Positions 1 to 5,783 of a stretch of DNA of 6,740 bases are shown in pieces. How positions within the stretch are numbered: position 1 is the first letter of the stretch; every line of letters starts with the position of its first letter. Under the pieces are notes generated by a model. That model did no database searches. It saw nothing but the letters and a program-made list of their open reading frames with translations, and had not been told where the DNA came from. The translations under genes were made by a program, and so were the position numbers. Source of the stretch: Thermoplasmatales archaeon (GTDB taxonomy: Archaea; Thermoplasmatota; JASEFT01; JAUWIS01); the NCBI GenBank assembly GCA_030019485.1, contig JASEEW010000098.1, positions 1-6,740 on the forward strand, written 5' to 3'.

Positions 1-18
1 CTTCTTTCAGTCGTTAAG

Positions 19-28
19 TTTAAGTATC
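19..28 (+). promoter_or_regulatory. Possible TATA box for the ribosomal cluster
   Basis: The sequence TTTAAGTATC lies here. Its centre is about 27 bases upstream of the rps19e ATG at 50, the usual distance from an archaeal TATA box to a transcription start. No good Shine-Dalgarno site precedes that ATG, so a leaderless or nearly leaderless transcript would fit. The window begins only 18 bases upstream, so a promoter further away cannot be excluded. Confidence 0.35.
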
Positions 29-49
29 ACATCGTCGTTTCAGAATAGG

Positions 50-502
50 ATGACAACACTTTACGATGTTCCTGCTGAAGCGCTGATGCCAAAGCTGGCA
101 GAGAAATTAAAAGGCAATGAAAATATTAAACCACCGGAATGGGCGTTTTTCGCAAAAACAGGGGTGCACAGGGAGAAGCCCCCTGTAAAAGGAGACTGGT
201 GGTACACAAGAGCCGCAGCTGTATTCAGAAAGGTTTATATTGAGGGCCCAATAGGTGTTTCAAGATTAAGCGCGTTGTTTGGTGGTGCAGAGGACAGAAG
301 AGCAAAACCTGACAGGGCAAGGAAGGGCAGTGGCTCCATTATCAGGCATGTGTTGAAGCAGCTTGAGAGTGCAGGTTTTGTTTCAAATCTTAAGGGAAAA
401 GGCAGGACGGTTTCACCAAGCGGCAGATCTTTTTTGGACAACACAGCCTATGAGGTTATGCAGGAAGTTGTCAAAAGTAAACCAGAACTAAGTAAATACT
501 AG
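50..502 (+). CDS. rps19e: Small-subunit ribosomal protein eS19
   Basis: This 150-residue protein is eS19, a component of the head of the archaeal and eukaryotic 30S/40S subunit that bacteria lack. The family signature is clear: PPEWAFFAKTGVHREKPP at about residues 28-45, then GDWWYTRAAAVFRKVYIEGP at 48-67, a basic loop at about 83-93, and a winged-helix-like C-terminal part in which GSGSIIRHVLKQLESAGF (93-110) precedes a KGKGR turn and SPSGRSFLD. The length is normal for archaeal members. The start at 50 is favoured because the protein then opens with the family-typical TLYDVPAEAL. It is the first gene of a tight cluster: the PDCD5-family ATG follows the TAG stop by 4 bases. The eS19-PDCD5 neighbourhood is common in archaea, which supports both calls. 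Confidence 0.97.
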   Translation: MTTLYDVPAEALMPKLAEKLKGNENIKPPEWAFFAKTGVHREKPPVKGDWWYTRAAAVFRKVYIEGPIGVSRLSALFGGAEDRRAKPDRARKGSGSIIRHVLKQLESAGFVSNLKGKGRTVSPSGRSFLDNTAYEVMQEVVKSKPELSKY

Positions 503-506
503 TGGT

Positions 507-833
507 ATGATGGAAGAAGAACTTGAGCAAATAAGAAGGAAGAAGGTGCAGGAGATTCAGATGGCCTACCAGCAGCAGATGGTTGCAGAGGAAAGAAAAA
601 AAGAGGTTGATGCTCAGAAACAGATAATACTTGGACAGATCCTAACCCAAGAGGCTAGGGAAAGACTGGAAAGGGTAAAAATAGCAAAACCAGAACTTGC
701 GGAAAGTGTCGAAAATCAGCTTATAATGCTGCTGCAAAGCGGAAGGCTGGACCAGCAGGTTGATGATGACACATTAAAAATGATTCTTAGAAAAATCGGG
801 AGCAGAAGGGACATAAAAATTGAGAGGCGATAG
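507..833 (+). CDS. DNA-binding protein of the PDCD5/TFAR19 family
   Basis: This 108-residue protein belongs to the archaeal PDCD5-related family of small helical proteins, often annotated as double-stranded DNA-binding. Its cellular role in archaea is not settled; a link to translation or chaperoning is inferred from gene neighbourhood. The N-terminal helix (about residues 2-38) is highly charged and glutamine-rich. The core signature LTQEARERLERVKIAKPELA (46-65) is followed by VENQLIMLLQSGRL (68-81) and a closing helix DDDTLKMILRKI. A basic tail ends in IERR. Two adjacent ATG codons, at 507 and 510, could both serve. The GTGGT just upstream is a weak Shine-Dalgarno match that would suit the second ATG somewhat better. 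The gene lies 4 bases after rps19e and 1 base before rpl39e, so coupled translation is likely. Confidence 0.93.
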   Translation: MMEEELEQIRRKKVQEIQMAYQQQMVAEERKKEVDAQKQIILGQILTQEARERLERVKIAKPELAESVENQLIMLLQSGRLDQQVDDDTLKMILRKIGSRRDIKIERR

Positions 834-834
834 C

Positions 835-990
835 ATGGCCAGAAACAAACCTTTAGGAAAAAAGTTGCGATTGCTGAAGGCAAAGAAACAGAACAGGCGC
901 GTTCCAGCTTGGATTATGATGAGAACAAACAGACGATTTACCCAGCATCCTAAAAGGCATAGCTGGAGGAGGACAGGACTGAAAAGGTGA
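835..990 (+). CDS. rpl39e: Large-subunit ribosomal protein eL39
   Basis: This small gene encodes 51 residues, the standard length for eL39. The protein opens MARNKPLGKKLRLLKAKKQN and ends HSWRRTGLKR. Between them lies RRVPAWIMMRTNRRFTQHPK, a hallmark of the family. eL39 is a very basic extended peptide that lines the exit tunnel of the archaeal and eukaryotic large ribosomal subunit, in a place occupied by part of uL23 in bacteria. Nearly half of the residues are Lys or Arg. The ATG comes one base after the TAG of the PDCD5-family gene, and a purine-rich GAGGCGAT in the last codons of that gene is a plausible ribosome binding site. This points to translational coupling. The eL31 start follows the TGA stop by 4 bases. 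Confidence 0.97.
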   Translation: MARNKPLGKKLRLLKAKKQNRRVPAWIMMRTNRRFTQHPKRHSWRRTGLKR

Positions 991-994
991 TTGC

Positions 995-1444
995 ATGGCA
1001 GAGGAAGAAGAAAGAATCTACACTATACCGTTGAGAACTTCCGCCCCTAGAACGAAGGCGGCATCAAATACCATGAAAACCATTAGAGAATACATCACCA
1101 GGCATATGAAACCGGACAAGATATGGATTGACCCTGGTCTTAATGAGTCCATCTGGACCAGAGGAATTCAAAAGCCGCCTGCAAGGGTAAGGGTCAGGGC
1201 TGTAAAGTTTGAGGATGGTCTTGTGGAGATTTCACTTTCTGAGCTGGAGGAAAAGGAGAAAACAGAAGAGGAAGAAATTAAGGTAAAAAAAGATGAGATA
1301 TCTAAGGAGAAAGAAGGAAAAAGGAAAAAATGGAAGAAGACCAAGGTGAATGAGAAAAAAAAGGATGAAGAAAAAACAATAAAGAAAACTGAAAAAACAA
1401 AAGAGAATGAAAAAGAAGCAACCAATACTGAGGAAGATAAATAA
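995..1444 (+). CDS. rpl31e: Large-subunit ribosomal protein eL31 with a long charged C-terminal tail
   Basis: Residues 1 to about 83 are a normal eL31, which sits near the peptide exit tunnel of the 50S/60S subunit. They include RIYTIPLR (7-14), a helix with MKTIREYITRHMKPDKIWID (27-46), LNESIWTRGIQKPPARVRVR (49-68) and the closing strand VKFEDGLVEISL. Archaeal eL31 is usually about 80-100 residues long. Here some 66 more residues follow, made almost only of Lys and Glu with scattered Thr, Asn and Asp. They are probably disordered or form a single charged helix. The tail is in frame with the core and ends at a TAA, with no sign of frameshift. GGTGAT at 986-991 overlaps the eL39 stop and serves as ribosome binding site. 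The underlying DNA is strongly purine-biased on the plus strand. Confidence 0.95.
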   Translation: MAEEEERIYTIPLRTSAPRTKAASNTMKTIREYITRHMKPDKIWIDPGLNESIWTRGIQKPPARVRVRAVKFEDGLVEISLSELEEKEKTEEEEIKVKKDEISKEKEGKRKKWKKTKVNEKKKDEEKTIKKTEKTKENEKEATNTEEDK

Positions 1445-1477
1445 TCTTATTTCTTTTTCACCGAAGGGAATGAAAGC

Positions 1478-2134
1478 ATGCTGAGGAGGATGAATATAAA
1501 TGGAAATCCCTGTGTGGGTGTGTTTTGTAAGGTGAGTGAGGGAGTTGCTGTCGTCCCCACTAATCTGAGAAAAGAAACTGTTTTGAGTATTGAGGAAGCA
1601 ATGGATGTAGATGTTTTTGAAACATCTGTTTGCGGTTCATCCTTAATAGGTCCGCTGACAGCGTTTAATTCAAACGGCATGCTTGTGACAGATTCTGTGT
1701 ATAACTATGAAATGAAAAAGATTGGAGAAAAGATTAATGCGGCTGCGATTTCTGAGAGATTTAATGCTGTTGGCAACAACATTTTGGTAAACGATAAGGC
1801 CGCACTTGTTCACCCAGGACTCAGCAAAAAAACCACAAAAACCATAGAGGAGATTCTCGCTGTTGAGGTTATGAAAGGTACAATCGCAGGTTTGAAGACA
1901 GTGGGTTCACTTGCTGTAGCAACAAACAAAGGCATACTGTGCCATCCAAAGATAACGGAGGAGGAAATTGAAAAAATAGAAACATTGTTCGGCATACCTG
2001 TAAGCATAGGTACTGTAAACTATGGAATGCCGTATATCGGCACAGGTCTGGTTGCAAACACAAAAGGGGGGATAACAGGGGTTAACACCACGGGTGTTGA
2101 ACTTGGAAGAATTGAGGAAGCATTGTTTTTATAA
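1478..2134 (+). CDS. eif6: Translation initiation factor 6 (aIF6)
   Basis: This 218-residue protein is aIF6, the ribosome anti-association factor. It binds the large subunit and stops premature joining of the small subunit; family members fold as a pentein, with five repeated alpha/beta units. The length matches the usual ~220. Visible repeat elements include NINGNPCVGVFCKVSEGVAV (6-25), SSLIGPLTAFNSNGMLVTD (54-72), NAVGNNILVNDKAALVHPGL (96-115), AGLKTVGSLAVATNKGILCH (137-156) and MPYIGTGLVANTKGGITG (184-201). The ATG at 1478 is chosen because family members start with a few residues before NGNP, and GAAGGGA at 1463-1469 gives a reasonable binding site. An in-frame ATG at 1490 directly abuts GAGGAGG and lacks a spacer. 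The gene lies 33 bases after rpl31e. The eL20/LX and prefoldin-alpha genes that often follow in Euryarchaeota are absent. Confidence 0.96.
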   Translation: MLRRMNINGNPCVGVFCKVSEGVAVVPTNLRKETVLSIEEAMDVDVFETSVCGSSLIGPLTAFNSNGMLVTDSVYNYEMKKIGEKINAAAISERFNAVGNNILVNDKAALVHPGLSKKTTKTIEEILAVEVMKGTIAGLKTVGSLAVATNKGILCHPKITEEEIEKIETLFGIPVSIGTVNYGMPYIGTGLVANTKGGITGVNTTGVELGRIEEALFL

Positions 2135-2158
2135 GTTTTTTCACATTCACTTTTATTC
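2135..2158 (+). terminator. Possible oligo-T terminator after eif6
   Basis: Directly after the eif6 TAA the plus strand reads GTTTTTTCAC and then CTTTTATTC, two T-rich stretches in 24 bases. Archaeal RNA polymerase terminates on such oligo-T tracts without needing a hairpin. The stop codon of the convergent protease gene begins at 2161, so this is the whole gap between the two genes. Confidence 0.45.
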
Positions 2159-3901
2159 TCATCTTAGAATACTTTTTACTCCGCATTTAGGGCAAATAAC
2201 CCTGAGTGGTCTTTTCAGTGTTGTTATCTGAATGATGTTTCCACAGTTTGGGCATTTTGCTGTAACAAAAGGAACAGGCTGAGAAACAGGGGGAGGAGCA
2301 GGTGGCGGGACACTAACAGGTAAACCTGCTAGCCTCTTTCTTCTAAACAGTAGCAAACACACAACAATAATCACAACTGCTCCAATTATACCTGCACCAG
2401 AAATCAGATAAACGGGATTGATTTTTGTTTCCTCTTCAATATCACCCACAGATACTTTATTATAAACATTAACATCAACTGATTGAATAACAGAATAATT
2501 CTCTCCATCAAAACATTTTGCATAAATTGTGTGCATTCCATTCACAACATCTTTTGTGTCCCAAGAATAATTCCAGTTAATATTATTTGCAGAAACAATT
2601 GGAACATTAAACCAGTCATTATCATCAAACCTTAATTCAACATTGGTTACATTGCCATCTGTATCGAGTGCTGTGCCAGAAATTGTAATTGTATCAGATA
2701 CCTCTGCATTGTTTTTTGGACTTGCAATTGAAACAGTTGGCGGATTGTTTGGTGGTCTCCAAGCAAGTGCAGCCTTCACAGCTTCATAAGCGTCCACAAT
2801 ACCGTAGCCATAAGACCGATTATATTTACCGCTAAGATCAGAATAATCCGGCGTTCCCTGTTGTTCTGCAGTTTCATGCAAAATTTGTTTAACCACACTA
2901 GGAGTTAAGTTGGGATTAGCTTCAAGCATCAATGCCACAACACCTGCAACATGAGGCGCTGCCCAAGAAGTACCATCACCGTATTCGTCCCAATACTCAT
3001 TTTCAGTATTGTACTTAGCCCCCATTATTAAGCAGGCAGGTGCAACTGTATCAGGTTTAAGTTCGTCATAAGGATTATCATCACCGTCATCAGCCCTTGG
3101 ACCACGACTTGAAAACTCTGCTATTTTATCGCCATCTCGTATTACCGTGCTCATATCATCAATTCCGCCAACTACAATAACATCATCTGCACTAGCTGGT
3201 GGATAGAAACCAGTATTATTTGGTCCATCATTTCCAGCAGCGACCACTACGAGCAATCCTTCTTCCACAGCCTTATTTAGTATTTGAGCCACCCGCTCTT
3301 CACCTGCAGAGTTTTCGTACTTCATAAACTCAGCACAAATGTTTATAATATCTATCCCCCAATATTCTGACGGTTGACCTTCCCATGCAGTATCTTTGTG
3401 ATCAATACACCACTGCACAGCATCAGTAAACCGATTGTCTGGGATATCGGTGTAAAATCCACCTGTGGATACAACTACATCTACTAATTTCGCATTTGGA
3501 GCTACTCCCGTGTAATCTAGTTTACCGTCATCATCCTTGTCCGTTGTGCCGCCGGATCCTAATGCTATATGGGCTACTATAGTCCCATGTCCATTAGTAT
3601 CATCTGGATCATAGCTTCCATCTTCTGGTGGAGGGGGCCATTGAAAGGTGCTAAAAGCAGCTCCTGCTACAAATTTTCCCTTAAGACTTTCATGTTCGTT
3701 ATCAATCCCAGAATCTAAAAAGGCGATAACTATACCTTTACCTGTAGAATTCAACTCCCATGAGGTATAGGGTGAGTACTCAGTAGATGGTCTTGCCTTA
3801 ACTGCTCTTACACTAACATCTGTACACGATCCTGTTGGAGTTGAAAGTGACATTAACAAAAAAAGAATTGTTGTTAATATGACAATTTTTGAAGTTTTCA
3901 T
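2159..3901 (-). CDS. Secreted, membrane-anchored S8 (subtilisin-like) serine protease with C-terminal zinc ribbon
   Basis: This 580-residue protein is a subtilase. The N-terminal signal peptide covers about residues 1-26. The catalytic triad is Asp63 (AFLDSGID), His105 (NGHGT) and Ser312 (GTSWAAPHVAG), with oxyanion-hole Asn224 (AAGNDGP). An acidic DKDDDGKLD loop (121-129) resembles the first part of an EF-hand calcium site. The catalytic domain ends near 382. An Ig-like beta domain follows (about 387-480, opening NPPTVSIASPKNNAEVSDT), then a membrane helix (498-519), an RRKR stop-transfer, a Pro-rich linker, and a four-cysteine zinc ribbon (C550, C553, C570, C573). The predicted topology puts the protease and Ig domain outside the cell and the ribbon inside. 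The mature domain starts soon after the signal peptide, with no room for the usual I9 propeptide of about 80 residues. GAGGT at 3906-3910 supports the start. It converges on eif6. The substrate is unknown; surface-protein turnover or peptide scavenging are possible. Confidence 0.93.
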   Translation of the reverse strand: MKTSKIVILTTILFLLMSLSTPTGSCTDVSVRAVKARPSTEYSPYTSWELNSTGKGIVIAFLDSGIDNEHESLKGKFVAGAAFSTFQWPPPPEDGSYDPDDTNGHGTIVAHIALGSGGTTDKDDDGKLDYTGVAPNAKLVDVVVSTGGFYTDIPDNRFTDAVQWCIDHKDTAWEGQPSEYWGIDIINICAEFMKYENSAGEERVAQILNKAVEEGLLVVVAAGNDGPNNTGFYPPASADDVIVVGGIDDMSTVIRDGDKIAEFSSRGPRADDGDDNPYDELKPDTVAPACLIMGAKYNTENEYWDEYGDGTSWAAPHVAGVVALMLEANPNLTPSVVKQILHETAEQQGTPDYSDLSGKYNRSYGYGIVDAYEAVKAALAWRPPNNPPTVSIASPKNNAEVSDTITISGTALDTDGNVTNVELRFDDNDWFNVPIVSANNINWNYSWDTKDVVNGMHTIYAKCFDGENYSVIQSVDVNVYNKVSVGDIEEETKINPVYLISGAGIIGAVVIIVVCLLLFRRKRLAGLPVSVPPPAPPPVSQPVPFVTAKCPNCGNIIQITTLKRPLRVICPKCGVKSILR

Positions 3902-3905
3902 TTTT

Positions 3906-3940
3906 ACCTCGCTCTAAGTATGGTATTGTAGATATTTAGT
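3906..3940 (-). promoter_or_regulatory. Likely promoter and ribosome binding site of the S8 protease
   Basis: On the minus strand ACTAAATATC (3940-3931) is a reasonable TATA-like box, and GAGGT (3910-3906) lies 4 bases before the ATG. A transcription start about 25 bases beyond the box would fall near 3910, giving a very short leader. The promoter lies after an oligo-T tract, so the protease probably has its own transcript. Confidence 0.4.
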
Positions 3941-3969
3941 TATTATGTCCAATCCGAAAGTAATGCTAT

Positions 3970-3992
3970 AAAAAAAAATTAAAAAGAAAAAA
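3970..3992 (-). terminator. Oligo-T terminator after the exported-protein gene
   Basis: The plus strand shows A runs of 9, 5 and 6 bases at 3970-3978, 3981-3985 and 3987-3992, which read as T runs on the minus strand, 34-56 bases after the TGA of the exported-protein gene. No stable hairpin is apparent. Multiple T tracts are the standard intrinsic termination signal in archaea. This would separate the transcript from that of the protease, although read-through is possible. Confidence 0.6.
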
Positions 3993-4025
3993 GATAAGAG
4001 AAGACCTTTCCACTTTTATGTTAAC

Positions 4026-4592
4026 TCATCGGTTAAGGAGGGGTAGGTCTATAGTACCAGAAATCTCATGTTCACCGAGCTTTGCTCCGTAATCTAGCCG
4101 ATCAAAGATAAAATCGTGGCAGATATCAGTAATCGAGATTATTGCATAGTTTCCCGCAGGCCCTATGACACCCAATGTGTACGTATAAGAACAACCGCAT
4201 GTTTGCTTATACCAATCGAATATTAGCGTAAAACCGAGTATTTCAATTTCATATGCAGGGCTATACGCCTCTTGCTCAACAGGTAACTCTTTCGTTATAG
4301 TATGTTCCTTCCCATCATGGGTTACTGTTATGGCCAAATCAAAAGTGCTGTCACCTTTCTTATCTATCATTGTTACTACAAGATGCTTTCCTTCCTTTGG
4401 CTGATGCCATATAGTCTTTATTGCACCATTCTCATGTTGTATCATTTTTATCGTGTCTGGAGAGCCTTTCAAGGTTATTATACATGCACCATTGCTTTCT
4501 GTAACTTCTGACTTCTTCGCGGTTGCTACCGGTACTAACAGCATTCCTACCATCGCAAACACGGCTAACATCGCAAATATTTTTCCTTTCAT
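4026..4592 (-). CDS. Exported protein of unknown function
   Basis: I do not recognise the family of this 188-residue protein. It has a clear signal peptide: Lys at positions 2 and 4, a hydrophobic core (5-20), and a VATA cleavage site before Lys26. No lipobox or further membrane helix is seen, so it should be released or loosely surface-bound. The mature part alternates short hydrophobic and polar stretches (HLVVTMIDKKGD at 70-81, TFDLAITVTHDGKEHTITKE at 83-102), suggesting a beta-sandwich. Four cysteines occur: C37, C132 and C134 (TCGC), and C158 (DICHD). They could form disulphides or bind a metal. The start at 4592 is supported by GAGGGGGG about 10 bases upstream. The gene diverges from a winged-helix regulator and lies 124 bp upstream of the co-directional S8 protease. 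A role as substrate, partner or inhibitor of that protease is a speculation from position only. Confidence 0.8.
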   Translation of the reverse strand: MKGKIFAMLAVFAMVGMLLVPVATAKKSEVTESNGACIITLKGSPDTIKMIQHENGAIKTIWHQPKEGKHLVVTMIDKKGDSTFDLAITVTHDGKEHTITKELPVEQEAYSPAYEIEILGFTLIFDWYKQTCGCSYTYTLGVIGPAGNYAIISITDICHDFIFDRLDYGAKLGEHEISGTIDLPLLNR

Positions 4593-4664
4593 TCTATTCC
4601 GCCCCCCTCTGCCTGTTCACAAATCAGTTATGTCCGACAGCGACACAACATCATCTTCACATTA

Positions 4665-4680
4665 TCTTTGTAAACAAAGA
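4665..4680. promoter_or_regulatory. Dyad in the divergent promoter region
   Basis: TCTTTG (4665-4670) and CAAAGA (4675-4680) form a perfect 6-bp inverted repeat around TAAA. It lies where the exported-protein transcript would start if the minus-strand ATATTTATTG (4705-4696) is its TATA box, about 25 bases away. A repressor site is plausible. With arms this short in AT-rich DNA, chance is also possible. Confidence 0.35.
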
Positions 4681-4691
4681 AACAATGCTTT

Positions 4692-4767
4692 ACAACAATA
4701 AATATGTTTCTATTTGCATCATTTGCTGTTTATTGTAGCAAACGCTTAGATATGGTTTTATTGTTGC
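4692..4767. repeat. Three near-identical 11-bp motifs, candidate regulator sites
   Basis: TTTATTGTTGT occurs on the minus strand (4702-4692), TTTATTGTAGC on the plus strand at 4729-4739 and TTTATTGTTGC at 4757-4767. Each pair of neighbours in this ordered list matches at 9 of 11 bases or better, and the two plus copies differ at one base and are 28 bp apart. The middle copy is embedded in a further dyad, TTTGCT (4722-4727) with AGCAAA (4737-4742). The outer copies lie where TATA boxes of the two divergent genes might be. They may thus be TATA elements, operator sites for the adjacent winged-helix protein, or both. Confidence 0.4.
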
Positions 4768-4786
4768 CTAATTCTACTTTATTTAA

Positions 4787-5068
4787 ATGTTTGAGGAAAT
4801 ATTTGGAAAATGCATAGGTGTAAGAATATTGGAGGCTTTTTTAAAGAAAGAAAACAGGAGTAAATGGATGAATCTAAGAGAGGTAAGCAGACAATCCAAA
4901 CTCAACTCTGGAACAGTTTCCAGAAGCATTGATGAACTTGTAAAAAACAAGATAATTTTGGAAGAAAAACCCTCCAACTGGGTAAGAATTTTCAAACTGA
5001 ATAAAAAGAATAAGAAGGTGCAAATACTCATAGAATTTTATGACAAAATTTTGAATACTGGAAAGTAA
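4787..5068 (+). CDS. Small winged-helix transcriptional regulator
   Basis: This 93-residue protein looks like a stand-alone winged helix-turn-helix domain of the broad MarR/ArsR-like group common in archaea. VRILEAFLKKEN (12-23) is the first helix. NLREVSRQSKLNSGTVSRSIDELVKNKIILEE (29-60) covers helix 2, the recognition helix (about 41-53) and the start of the wing; WVRIFKLNKKN completes the wing, and VQILIEFYDKIL (78-89) is a last helix that could mediate dimerisation. There is no ligand domain and no metal-binding cysteine cluster; one Cys is present at residue 9. The ATG lacks an obvious Shine-Dalgarno site and lies about 27 bases after TTTTATTG, which fits a leaderless transcript. The gene diverges from the exported-protein gene, so it may regulate itself and that neighbour. 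Its stop is 9 bases from the convergent hydrolase stop. Confidence 0.85.
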   Translation: MFEEIFGKCIGVRILEAFLKKENRSKWMNLREVSRQSKLNSGTVSRSIDELVKNKIILEEKPSNWVRIFKLNKKNKKVQILIEFYDKILNTGK

Positions 5069-5070
5069 AA

Positions 5071-5089
5071 TTCAGTTTCATATACTGAA
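5071..5089 (-). terminator. Hairpin over the convergent stop codons
   Basis: TTCAGT (5071-5076) and ACTGAA (5084-5089) form a perfect 6-bp inverted repeat with a 7-base loop, and on the minus strand TTTTA follows directly. The hydrolase stop codon (5080-5078) lies in the loop. Because archaea terminate mainly on T tracts, the hairpin may act more as a 3' end stabiliser than as a terminator. Confidence 0.3.
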
Positions 5090-5716
5090 AAACCATATCT
5101 CAGTCTCATTTGGCAGGTCCTCTTTTTCAAAATCCATTTCGTTACCAACCCTGTTTATGTTTATCCCTTTTGCTTTCTTCAGAAAACTTTCAGGTCCCTG
5201 AATGGACAGTGACAGCCCCCCGATTCTGTAATGCATTGGTACAGCAACCTTCGGCATTATTTTTTCCATAACATCACAAGCTGTTTTTCCATCTATTGTA
5301 AAAGTTCCACCCACCGGCACAAACAGCACATCTACCTTACCGATTTTCTCAAGAGCTTCATCATCAGGAACATGCCCCAAATCCCCAAGATGACAGAAGC
5401 TAATGTCATCCAAAACAAATTTGAAAATGATGTTTTCCCCTCTTTTCACCCCCTTTACCTCATCATGATAAGAGGGTATCCCTGTTATCAGCACATCACC
5501 AACTTTTTTAACCCTGGAGGTGCTCACAACCTTTACGTTTTCACCTTTCACAATTCTAACACAGTTATGGTCAAAATGATCATGACTTACCAAAACTATA
5601 TCTGCTTTAACAACAGGTGGCGCAATCCCGATTGATTTCCCATCATGCGGGTCTGTCACAATCGTCTTATCATTGCTTATCTCAAAGCATGCATGTCCAT
5701 GCCATCTTATCTTCAT
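5078..5716 (-). CDS. Metal-dependent hydrolase, metallo-beta-lactamase fold (UPF0173 type)
   Basis: The 212-residue protein has the full metallo-beta-lactamase metal site: HDHFDH at 45-50 (H45, H47, D49, H50), H109 and D112 in HLGDLGH, and H162 in VPMHYR. The opening MKIRWHGHACFEI with TDP at 21-23 is typical of the UPF0173/UlaG-like group, cytoplasmic proteins of about 210-230 residues that hydrolyse ester or phosphoester bonds; the substrate of this subgroup is generally unknown. No signal peptide is present. The open frame runs 55 codons further upstream to 5881, but those codons overlap the neighbouring TIM-barrel gene and look unlike the family. The start at 5716 has GGGGGAAGGAG just upstream and matches the family N-terminus. 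A TATA-like box lies at 5784-5793. The gene probably forms its own transcript and converges on the winged-helix gene. Confidence 0.92.
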   Translation of the reverse strand: MKIRWHGHACFEISNDKTIVTDPHDGKSIGIAPPVVKADIVLVSHDHFDHNCVRIVKGENVKVVSTSRVKKVGDVLITGIPSYHDEVKGVKRGENIIFKFVLDDISFCHLGDLGHVPDDEALEKIGKVDVLFVPVGGTFTIDGKTACDVMEKIMPKVAVPMHYRIGGLSLSIQGPESFLKKAKGININRVGNEMDFEKEDLPNETEIWFFSI

Positions 5717-5717
5717 A

Positions 5718-5728
5718 CTCCTTCCCCC
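5718..5728 (-). promoter_or_regulatory. Ribosome binding site that fixes the hydrolase start
   Basis: The minus strand reads GGGGGAAGGAG immediately before TATG. The GGGGGA part is well spaced and the AAGGAG part is close to the ATG at 5716. This favours the short form of the hydrolase over the longer open frame. Confidence 0.7.
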
Positions 5729-5783
5729 AAAATCGTAAATGCATTCAAGATAAAAAAAGTTTCTATAGGAATGGTAGCGGAGG

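Noticed and set aside
1168..1425. Minus-strand open frame rich in Phe and Ser opposite the eL31 tail
   Set aside because: It is the complement of the Lys/Glu-rich polypurine coding stretch; the composition is explained by the real gene and no ribosome binding site is seen.
1447..2063. Several minus-strand open frames inside eif6
   Set aside because: They overlap a fully conserved aIF6 gene and resemble no protein I know.
3902..4025. Possible small RNA or toxin-antitoxin gene in the 124-bp gap upstream of the protease
   Set aside because: The gap is explained by oligo-T terminator tracts and a TATA-like promoter; no open frame or stable fold is seen.
4302..4738. Three plus-strand open frames opposite the exported-protein gene and in the divergent promoter region
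   Set aside because: They lack ribosome binding sites, have odd composition, and the minus-strand gene has a clear signal peptide and start.
4783..5031. Minus-strand open frame opposite the winged-helix gene
   Set aside because: Hydrophobic Phe/Leu-rich shadow of a Lys-rich gene on the plus strand.
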